Of a stretch of DNA of 64,000 bases, positions 27,201 to 36,353 are shown piece by piece. A model generated the notes under the pieces. It was not told where the DNA came from. It did not search any database and saw nothing but the letters and a program-made list of their open reading frames with translations. Each line of letters starts with the position of its first letter. The first letter of the stretch is position 1. The stretch lies in the NCBI GenBank assembly GCA_947846985.1, contig CANTUZ010000027.1, forward strand, positions 5,122,543 to 5,186,542. The letters run 5' to 3'. The stretch comes from Fratercula arctica (lineage: Eukaryota > Chordata > Aves > Charadriiformes > Alcidae). Position numbers and translations under genes: made by a program.

Positions 27201-30200
27201 CCTGTGACAGGCTCTGCGGCTACTGCAGCCCCTGCGGCAGACACTGTGGATACTGCAGCCACTGTGACAGGCTCTGCGTCTACTGCAACCCCTGTGACAG
27301 GCTCTGCGGCTACTGCAGCCCCTGCGGCAGACACTGTGGATACTGCAGCCCCTGCGACAGGCTCTGCGGCTACTGCAGCCCCTGCGACGGGCACTGTGGC
27401 TACTGCAGCCCCTGCGACGGGCACTGCGGCTACTGCAACCCCTGCGACAGACGCTGCGGCAACATCTGCGACAGACACTGCGGCTACTGCAACCCCTGCA
27501 ACAGGCACTGCGGCTACTGCAACCCCTGTGACAGGCTCTGCGGCTACTGCAGCCCCTGCGGCAGACACTGTGGATACTGCAGCCACTGCGACAGGCTCTG
27601 CGTCTACTGCAACCCCTGTGACAGGCTCTGCGGCTACTGCAGCCCCTGCGGCAGACACTGTGGATACTGCAGCCCCTGCGACAGGCTCTGCGGCTACTGC
27701 AGCCCCTGCGACAGGCACTGCGGCTACTGCAGCCCCTGCGACGGGCACTGCGGCTACTGCAACCCCTGCGACAGACGCTGCGGCTGCGGCAACATCTGCG
27801 ACAGACACTGCGGCTACTGCAACCCCTGCGACAGGCACTGCGGCTACTGCAACCCCTGCGACAGGCGCTGCGGCTACTGCAGCCCCTGCAACAGGCACTG
27901 TGGCTACTGCAGCCCCTGCGATGGGCACTGCGGCTACTGCAACGCCTGCGACAGGCCCTGTGGCTACTGCCACCCCTGTGACAGACACTGCGGCTACTGC
28001 AGCCCCTGTGACAGGCACTGCGGCTACTGCAGCCCCTGCGACAGGCACTGCGGCTACTGCATCCACTCTGATGGCCACTGCAAACCCTGCAACAGGCACT
28101 GTGCCTACTGCAACCCCTGCAATAGGCGCTGCGGCTACTGCAACCCCTGCGAGGGACACTGTGGCTACTGCAACCCCTGCGAGGGACACTGTGCCTACTG
28201 CAGCCCCTGTGACAGACACTGCAGCTACTTCATCCCCTCTGATGGCCACTGTGGCCACTGTAAACCCTGCAACAGGCAGTGTGGCTACTGTAACCCCTCT
28301 GACGGACACTCGGCTATTGCAACCCCTGCGACAGGCACTGTGGCTACTGCAGCCCCTGCGACAGGCACTGCGGCTACTGCAACCCCTGCAACAGACACTG
28401 TGGCTACTGCAGCCCCTGCAACAGGCACTGCGTCTACTGCAGCCCCTGCGGCAGACACTGTGGATACTGCAGCCCCTGCAACAGGCACTGCGGCTACTGC
28501 AGCCCCTGCGACGGGCAGTGTGGCTACTGCAACCCCTGCGACAGACACTGCTGCTACTGCAACCCCTGCGACAGACACTGCGGCTGCGGCAACCCCTGTG
28601 ACAGGCAGTGCGGCTACTGCAGCCCCTGCGACAGACACTGCGGCTACTGCATCCACTCTGATGGCCACTGTGGCCACTGCAAACCCTGCAACAGGCACTG
28701 TGGCTACTGCAACCCCTGCAACAGGCACTGCGGCTACTGCAGCCCCTGCGACGGGCAGTGTGGCTACTGCAACCCCTGCGACAGGCACTGCGTCTACTGC
28801 AGCCCCTGCGACAGACACTGCGGCTACTGCAGCCCCTGTGACAGGCAGTGCGGCTACTGCAGCCCCTGCGACAGACACTGCGGCTACTGCATCCACTCTG
28901 ATGGCCACTGTGGCCACTGCAAACCCTGCAACAGGCACTGTGGCTACTGCAACCCCTGCAACAGGCACTGCGGCTACTGCAACCCCTGCGACAGGCACTG
29001 CGGCTACTGCAGCCCCTGTGACAGGCACTGCGGCTACTGCAGCCCATGCGACGGGCACTGCGGCTACTGCAGCCCCTGCAACAGACACTGTGGCTACTCC
29101 AACCCCTGTGACAGACACTGCGGCTACTGCAGCCCCTGCGACAGACACTGCGGCTACTGCATCCACTCTGATGGCCACTGCAAACCCTGCAACAGGCACT
29201 GTGCCTACTGCAACCCCTGCAATAGGCGCTGCGGCTACTGCAACCCCTGCGAGGGACACTGTGGCTACTGCAGCCCCTGTGACAGGCAGTGCGGCTACTG
29301 CAACCCCTGCGACAGGCACTGCCACTACTGCAACCCCTGCGACAGACACTGCGGCTGCGGCAACATCTGCGACAGACACTGCGGCTACTGCAACCCCTGC
29401 AACAGGCACTGCGGCTACTGCAACCCCTGCGACAGGCGCTGCGGCTACTGCAGCCCCTGCGACAGGCACTGTGGCTACTGCAGCCCCTGCGATGGGCACT
29501 GCGGCTACTGCAACGCCTGCGACAGGCCCTGTGGCTACTGCCACCCCTGTGACAGACACTGCGGCTACTGCAGCCCCTGTGACAGGCACTGCGGCTACTG
29601 CAGCCCCTGCGACAGGCACTGCGGCTACTGCAGCCCCTGCGACAGGCACTGCGGCTACTGCATCCACTCTGATGGCCACTGCAAACCCTGCAACAGGCAC
29701 TGTGCCTACTGCAACCCCTGCAATAGGCGCCTCGGCTACTGCAACCCCTGCGAGGGACACTGTGGCTACTGCAACCCCTGCGAGGGACACTGTGCCTACT
29801 GCAGCCCCTGTGACAGACACTGCAGCTACTTCATCCCCTCTGATGGCCACTGTGGCCACTGTAAACCCTGCAACAGGCACTGTGGCTACTGTAACCCCTC
29901 TGACGGACACTCGGCTACTGCAACCCCTGCGACAGGCACTGTGGCTACTGCAAACCCTGCGACAGACACTGCGGCTACTGCAACCCCTGCAAGAAACACT
30001 GCGACTACTGCAACCCCTGCGACAGGCACTGCGGCTACTGCAACCCCTGTGACAGGCACTGTGGCTACTGCAACCCCTGCGACAGGCACTGCGGCTACTG
30101 CAGCCCCTGCGACAGGCACTGCGGCTACTGCAACCCCTGCGAGAGACACTGCCGCTACTGCAGCCCCTGTGACAGGCAGTGCGGCTACTGCAGCCCCTGC

Positions 30201-32150
30201 GACAGACACTGCGGCTACTGCATCCACTCTGATGGCCACTGTGGCCACTGCAAACCCTGCAACAGGCACTGTGGCTACTGCAACCCCTGCGACAGGCACT
30301 GCGTCTACTGCAGCCCCTGCGACAGACACTGCGGCTACTGCAGCCCCTGTGACAGGCAGTGCGGCTACTGCAGCCCCTGCGACAGACACTGCGGCTACTG
30401 CATCCACTCTGATGGCCACTGCAAACCCTGCAACAGGCACTGTGCCTACTGCAACCCCTGCAATAGGCGCTGCGGCTACTGCAACCCCTGCGAGGGACAC
30501 TGTGGCTACTGCAACCCCTGCGAGGGACACTGTGCCTACTGCAGCCCCTGTGACAGACACTGCAGCTACTTCATCCCCTCTGATGGCCACTGTGGCCACT
30601 GTAAACCCTGCAACAGGCACTGTGGCTACTGTAACCCCTCTGACGGACACTCGGCTATTGCAACCCCTGCAACAGGCACTGTGGCTACTGCAACCCCTGC
30701 AACAGACCCTGTGGCTACTGCAGCCCCTGCGACATGCACTGCGTCTACTGCAACCCCTGTGACAGGCTCTGCGGCTACTGCAGCCCCTGCGGCAGACACT
30801 GTGGATACTGCAGCCCCTGCGACAGGCTCTGCGTCTACTGCAACCCCTGTGACAGGCTCTGCGGCTACTGCAGCCCCTGCGGCAGACACTGTGGATACTG
30901 CAGCCCCTGCGACAGGCTCTGCGGCTGCTGCAGCCCCTGCAACAGGCACTGCGGCTACTGCAGCCCCTGCGACGGGCACTGTGGCTACTGCAACCCCTGC
31001 GACAGACGCTGCGGCAACATCTGCGACAGACACTGCGGCTACTGCAACCCCTGCAACAGGCACTGCGTCTACTGCAACCCCTGCGACAGGCGCTGCGGCT
31101 ACTGCAGCCCCTGCGGCAGACACTGCGGCTACTGCAGCCCCTGCGACAGGCTCTGCGGCTACTGCAACCCCTGTGACAGGCTCTGCGGCTACTGCAGCCC
31201 CTGCGGCAGACACTGTGGATACTGCAGCCCCTGCGACAGGCTCTGCGGCTACTGCAGCCCCTGCAACAGGCACTGCGGCTACTGCAACCCCTGCGACAGG
31301 CACTGCGGCTACTGCAACCCCTGCGACAGACGCTGCGGCTGCGGCAACATCTGCGACAGACACTGCGGCTACTGCAACCCCTGCGACAGGCACTGCGGCT
31401 ACTGCAACCCCTGCGACAGGCGCTGCGGCTACTGCAGCCCCTGCAACAGGCACTGTGGCTACTGCAGCCCCTGCGATGGGCACTGCGGCTACTGCAACGC
31501 CTGCGACAGGCCCTGTGGCTACTGCCACCCCTGTGACAGACACTGCGGCTACTGCAGCCCCTGCGACGGGCACTGTGACTACTGCAACCCCTGCGACAGA
31601 CGCTGCGGCTGCGGCAACATCTGCGACAGACACTGCGGCTACTGCAACCCCTGCAACAGGCACTGCGGCTACTGCAACCCCTGCGACAGGCGCTGCGGCT
31701 ACTGCAGCCCCTGCAACAGGCACTGTGGCTACTGCAGCCCCTGCGATGGGCACTGCGGCTACTGCAACGCCTGCGACAGGCCCTGTGGCTACTGCCACCC
31801 CTGTGACAGACACTGCGGCTACTGCAGCCCCTGTGACAGGCACTGCGGCTACTGCAGCCCCTGCGACAGGCACTGCGGCTACTGCATCCACTCTGATGGC
31901 CACTGCAAACCCTGCAACAGGCACTGTGCCTACTGCAACCCCTGCAATAGGCGCTGCGGCTACTGCAACCCCTGCGAGGGACACTGTGGCTACTGCAACC
32001 CCTGCGAGGGACACTGTGCCTACTGCAGCCCCTGTGACAGACACTGCAGCTACTTCATCCCCTCTGATGGCCACTGTGGCCACTGTAAACCCTGCAACAG
32101 GCACTGTGGCTACTGTAACCCCTCTGACGGACACTCGGCTACTGCAACCC
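9280..32150 (+). repeat. Higher-order repeat structure of the minisatellite
   Basis: A marker block recurs within the 30-bp array: a CTTCATCCCCTCTGATGG unit, a GGCCACTGTAAACCCTGC unit, and a unit one base short (ACACTCGGCT where ACACTGCGGCT is usual). The marker lies at about 9292, 10183, 11709, 12277, 13497, 14447, 16687, 18263, 19003, 19803, 20957, 22171, 23742, 24482, 25222, 26022, 27095, 28309, 29910, 30650 and 32134. The spacings 1576-740-800-1154-1214 (16687-22171) return as 1571-740-740-800-1073-1214 (22171-28309), then 1601-740. So blocks of 740-1,600 bp are themselves duplicated as blocks of about 5.5-6.1 kb. Each marker removes one base and therefore rotates the reading frame. Confidence 0.85.
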
Positions 32151-33456
32151 CTGCGACAGGCACTGTGGCTACTGCAGCCCCTGCGATGGGCACTGCGGCT
32201 ACTGCAACCCCTGCAACAGACACTGCGACTACTGCAACCCCTGCGACAGGCACTGCGGCTACTGCAACCCCTGTGACAGGCACTGCGGCTACTGCAGCCC
32301 CTGCGACAGGCACTGTGGCTACTGCAACCCCTGCGACAGGCACTGCGGCTACTGCAACCCCGGCGAGAGACACTGCCGCTACTGCAGCCCCTGTGACAGG
32401 CACTGCGGCTACTGCAGCCCCTGCGACAGACACTGCGGCTACTGCAGCCCCTGCGGCAGACAGTGTGGCTACTGCAGCCCCTGCGACAGACACTGCGGCT
32501 GCTGCAGCCCCTGCAACAGGCACTGCGGCTACTGCAGCCCCTGCGACGGGCACTGTGGCTACTGCAACCCCTGCGGCAGGCACTGCGGCTACTGCAACCC
32601 CTGCGACAGATGCTGCGGCTGCGGCAACATCTGCGACAGACACTGCGGCTACTGCAACCCCTGCAACAGGCACTGTGGCTACTGCAGCCCCTGCGACAGG
32701 CACTGCGGCTACTGCAACCCCTGCGACAGGCACTGTGGCTACTGCAACCCCTGCGACAGGCACTGCGTCTACTGCAACCCCTGTGACAGGCTCTGCGGCT
32801 ACTGCAGCCCCTGCGGCAGACACTGCGGCTACTGCAACCCCTGCGACAGGCACTGCGGCTACTGCAGCCCCTGCGAGAGACACTGCCACTACTGCAGCCC
32901 CTGCGACGGGCACTGCGGCTACTGCAGCCCCTGTGACAGGCACTGCGGCTACTGCAGCCCCTGCGACAGACACTGCGGCTACTGCAACCCCTGCGGCAGA
33001 CACTGTGGCTACTGCAGCCCCTGCGAGAGGCTCTGCGGCTGCTGCAGCCCCTGCAACAGGCACTGCGTCTACTGCAGCCCCTGCGACGGGCACTGTGGCT
33101 ACTGCAACCCCTGCGGCAGGCACTGCGGCTACTGAAACCCCTGCGACAGACGCTGCAGCTGCGGCAACATCTGCGACAGACACTGTGGCTACTGCAACCC
33201 CTGCAACAGGCACTGCGGCTACTGCAACCCCTGCGACAGGCACTGCGGCTACTGCAGCCCCTGCGACAGGCACTGCGGCTACTGCAGCCCCTGCGAGGGA
33301 CACTGCGACTACTTCAACCCCTGCGACAGACACTGCGGCTACTGCAGCCCCTGTGACAGGCACTGTGGCTACTGCAACCCCTGGAACAGGCACTCCGACT
33401 ACTGTAACCCCTGCGACAGACACTGCGGCTACTGCAACCCCTGTAGCAGCCACTGC

Positions 33457-33713
33457 CATGAACCAGGGAACCAACCCGTGCCAGTATCCGTTGCCCCCAT
33501 ACAGACTAAGAAGTACACAAAGAAATCAGTTCGCTTTGTAAGAGATGACGATGAACCAGGGCCATCACAAGGACAGGAGGAAGAGGCAGAACCAGAGATA
33601 ATCACCCGATCCCTATCCCTGAGTGAGCTGCGGAATATGCGAAAAGATTTCAATCAACTTTCAGGTGAGCACATTGTCACGTGGCTGCTCCGGTGCTGGG
33701 ATAACAGGGCCAG
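33457..33713 (+). pseudogene. Endogenous-retrovirus gag capsid-like fragment, cut by the gap
   Basis: Directly after the last minisatellite unit, unique sequence encodes a lysine-rich stretch (about 33478-33540), an acidic linker rich in Glu/Asp/Pro, then SLSELRNMRKDF and, 7 residues on, IVTWLLRCWDN. The last part has the look of the start of a retroviral capsid domain; family assignment is by recollection of avian gag-like genes. This frame corresponds to the HCGYCNPCDR frame of the array. It is closed upstream by a TGA at 33133, so it is not continuous with the start codon at 3508. The fragment ends at N bases; no protease, polymerase or envelope sequence is seen after the gap. Confidence 0.6.
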
Positions 33714-33913
33714 NNNNNNNNNNNNNNNNNNNNNNNNNNNNNNNNNNNNNNNNNNNNNNNNNNNNNNNNNNNNNNNNNNNNNNNNNNNNNNNNNNNNNNN
33801 NNNNNNNNNNNNNNNNNNNNNNNNNNNNNNNNNNNNNNNNNNNNNNNNNNNNNNNNNNNNNNNNNNNNNNNNNNNNNNNNNNNNNNNNNNNNNNNNNNNN
33901 NNNNNNNNNNNNN
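33714..33913. other. Assembly gap, 200 N
   Basis: Second gap of exactly 200 N. It separates the retroviral/minisatellite contig from the AGPAT1-RNF5-ATF6B contig. Confidence 0.99.
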
Positions 33914-34515
33914 TTTGTGGCAGCTGTTTCCGGACATATGGTCATTTATGTGGCCGTCCCTGGGGCGAGTGAGACAGGGTTGTTTTGAGGCTGAAGGTAG
34001 CCAGGAAAGCCCGGAGCCCCAAGGTCTGTGCGGCGATGGAAGCGGTTTCTAGAGAGCTTTCAAACAAGCCACAGCTTTCCCTTGTGGCTCCTTGGGCACG
34101 TGTCTCAGCTGGCTTCCCTCGTGCTAACCGTCTCCAGACATAGGGTGATTTTTGTGGCCGTCCCTGGGGCGAGTGAGAGAGGGTTGTTTTGAGGCTGAAG
34201 GCGCCCAGAACATTTCCATGTGTCCGGGGATTTTAGGGCTGGAATTGGCAAAACAAAGCTGGGGCGGGTGTCACTGGGCTGCAAATAACGGTTGAAAGTG
34301 GGAACTTTCCTGTGTCGTCGTCGGTTGCCGCTTGCGGGTTTTGGCCGGGCTCGGAATTGCGGCCCCTTCTCTCGCGGGAGCAGAGTTTTTCCCAGCGGTC
34401 ACTTGGGTTATTTTTTCAAATCTGCACAAATTTTACGGGGTTAATTCTGCTTCTTTTTTGCCGTCCTTCCGGAAGAGAGCTGGAAACTGGGGGTTTCCAG
34501 AAGGGGGATGAGTGG
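33914..34515. repeat. Non-coding stretch with a duplicated segment of about 205 bp period
   Basis: The phrase TGGCCGTCCCTGGGGCGAGT, continuing through GGGTTGTTTTGAGGCTGAAG, occurs at about 33950-33996 and again at about 34155-34201. No coding frame or known element was recognised in the rest of the stretch. Confidence 0.6.
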
Positions 34516-34518
34516 TTC

Positions 34519-34765
34519 AGTGTCCCTGGAGGACCATGGAGACGGATTCCGGAGGAGAAAAAGGGAGGTTTTGGGGTCCTGGAGGACTGAACTGCCATAG
34601 AGACAAGGCTTTGGAGGCCAGAGGGGGCTCCTTCAGGGTCCTGGAGGACTAAAGTGCCATAGAGATGGATTCCGGAGGACAGAGGGGACACTTCCGGTGT
34701 CGCGGAGGACTAAAGCACCATAGAGATGCGCTTCGGAGGACAGAGGGGGCACTTCCGGTTTCCTG
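34519..34765. repeat. Four-copy tandem repeat of about 60 bp
   Basis: Copies begin near 34524, 34577, 34638 and 34700. Each contains a GGAGGACT-like start, a CATAGAGA core and a CGGAGGACAGAGGGG-like end. It is non-coding and lies downstream of the AGPAT1 3' end. Confidence 0.75.
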
Positions 34766-35160
34766 TTCCCGTCGCCCTGTGCCCCGGTGTTGGGGGGGGG
34801 GGGGGGGACTGGACCCCCCTCCCCCCCCCCGGGACCCCCCCATAAACCCCCCCCTCCCCCCCCCGATGACATCATCGCCACGACATCAACAGGAGCCTCG
34901 ATTTCGCGGGAGGTTTATTAAAGGGGGGGGGAGGGGGAGGGGGGGTGGGGGAGGGGCGCGGGGGGGGGTTTTGGCAAAATCCGGGGTCACCCCCCCCCTC
35001 CCCCCCCCCTCCCCCCCCCCAAATAAATACCTGGCGGCGCCCCAGGGCCGGGGGCTGCCCCACGGCGGTGACTCCCCGGCCCCACGGAGCCCTGCCCCCC
35101 CCCCCCCCTGCTTTTGGAGCCGTGGGGCAGAGCCCTGGGACCCCCAAGTTGGGGGGGGGG
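34766..35160. other. Low-complexity G/C-run sequence, no gene seen
   Basis: Long runs of G and C with no coding signal. It includes the candidate AGPAT1 polyadenylation signal at 34914-34919 and a plus-strand AATAAA at 35022-35027 with no matching plus-strand gene upstream. Confidence 0.6.
34914..34919 (-). terminator. Candidate polyadenylation signal of AGPAT1
   Basis: Minus-strand AATAAA (TTTATT on the plus strand), followed on the minus strand within about 30-60 bases by T/G-rich sequence (TGTTGATGTCGTGGCGATGA). It is the first clear hexamer I found after the AGPAT1 stop and would give a 3' UTR of about 1.4 kb made largely of tandem repeats. Confidence 0.4.
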
Positions 35161-35440
35161 TGTGGAGGGGGGGGTGAGTCTGTGGGGCGCCCCCTAAGGG
35201 GGGGTCTGGGGGGGTCAGTCCATGGGGCGCCCCCTAAGTGGGGGTCTGGGATGGGGGTCGGTCACTGGGACCCCTAAGTGGGGGGGGTCTGAAGGGGGTC
35301 GGTCCATGGGGTGCCCCCCAAGTGGGGGGCAGGAGTGGGTCAGTCACTGGGACCCCCCAACTGGGGGGGGCTGAAGAAGCTCAGTCCGTAGGGTGCCCCC
35401 TAAGTGGGGGGCTGGAGGGGTCAATCCATGGGGGGTCCCG
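35160..35440. repeat. Minisatellite of about 55-60 bp period
   Basis: Repeats of the type CATGGGGCGCCCCCTAAGTG followed by GGGGGTCTGG and GGGTCAGTC. Non-coding; inside the presumed AGPAT1 3' UTR or just downstream. Confidence 0.75.
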
Positions 35441-36040
35441 CTGTGGGTCAGTCTCTGTTGCCGTGGGTCCCGCCGTGGGTCCCGCCATGGGTCAGTCTCT
35501 GTGTTGCCGTGGGTCCCGCCGTGGGTCCTGCCATGGGTCAGTCTCTGTGTTGCCGTGGGTCCCGCTGTGGGTCGCTCTGCACATTGCTGTGGGTCCCGCC
35601 GTGGGTCCCGCTGTGGGTCAGTCTCTGTTGCCGTGGGTCCCGCTATGGGTCCCGCCGTGGGTCAGTCTCTGTGTTGCCGTGGGTCCCGCTGTGGGTCGCT
35701 CCGCACATTGCTGTGGGTCCTGCCATGGGTCCTGCTATGGGTCCCGCCGTGGGTCAGTCTCTGTGTTGCCGTGGGTCCCGCTGTGGGTCGCTCCGCACAT
35801 TGCTGTGGGTCCTGCCATGGGTCCTGCTATGGGTCCCGCCGTGGGTCAGTCTCTGTGTTGCTGTGGGTCCCGCCGTGGGTCAGTCTCTGTTGCCGTGGGT
35901 CCCGCCATGGGTCCCGCTATGGGTCCCGCTGTGGGTCAGTCTCTGTTGCCGTGGGTCCCGCCGTGGGTCCCGCCATGGGTCAGTCTCTGTTGCCGTGGGT
36001 CCCGCCATGGGTCCCGCCGTGGGTCGTGCCCCGCGCCCCA
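35440..36040. repeat. Minisatellite built on CCGTGGGTCC and GTCAGTCTCTGT
   Basis: Short units (CCGTGGGTCCCGC, GTGGGTCAGTCTCTGTTGC) recur in changing order for 600 bp. The open frames across it (GSRRGSCHGS-type repeats) are by-products of the repeat. It lies 3' of the AGPAT1 stop codon on the transcribed strand. Confidence 0.8.
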
Positions 36041-36353
36041 CTTGGGGGTCAATCCATGCCCCGGCCCCTGCCGTGGGTCGCCCCACGCTCTTCCTCTCCC
36101 CTCCGCCGTGGGGGGGTGCGGGGGGGGGGGGGGGGGGGGGGGGGCGCGTCTCTCTCTCTCTCTGCGCCCCCTTACTTATGGGGCAGCCCCACGGCGCGGC
36201 CTCCTCCGCCTGCCTCAGCCCCCAACTCGGTGTGGGGGGGGGGGTCAGTCCCGCTGCCCCCGCCCCACTTCTGCCGCCGTGGGGCAGGGGGGTGGGGGGG
36301 GGGAGAGACACACGACGACGACCCGCAGCCCCACGGCGCCGGGCGGTTGGGGG

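Larger units (their letters stand above)
3900..33450 (+). repeat. Giant 30-bp minisatellite, about 980 copies, inside the gag-like gene
   Basis: The repeat unit is 30 bp: first half GCACTGCGGCTACTG, second half CAACCCCTGCGACAG. Units differ at a few positions (AAC/AGC, CGA/CAA/TGA, AGGC/AGAC). As 30 is divisible by three and typical units lack stops, several frames on both strands stay open over long distances: plus-strand frames read TAATATPATG, HCGYCNPCDR and LRLLQPLRQA; minus-strand frames read VAGVAVAAVP and CRRGCSSRSA. These long frames are not evidence of separate genes. Unique gag-like sequence flanks both ends (to about 3890 and from about 33457), so the array grew inside the gag-like region. 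Indels cluster around 9,100-9,550 and 15,650-17,270, which may be consensus errors. Confidence 0.95.

Noticed and set aside
10714..30052. Long Cys-rich frames (HCGYCNPCDR repeats, up to about 950 codons) that look like metal-binding proteins
   Set aside because: They are one of three stop-free frames of a 30-bp unit, have no start context, promoter or unique domain, and are broken by the 29-bp units.
3900..33450. CRISPR-like periodicity
   Set aside because: There are no unique spacers between repeats; the DNA is a vertebrate tandem repeat.
3879..33474. Minus-strand Ala/Val and Cys/Arg/Ser repeat frames
   Set aside because: Shadows of the same 30-bp repeat; their ends simply mark the higher-order block boundaries.
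33914..34515. 3' LTR of the gag-like element
   Set aside because: No TG...CA ends, no match to 1190-1887, and it is on the other side of a gap.
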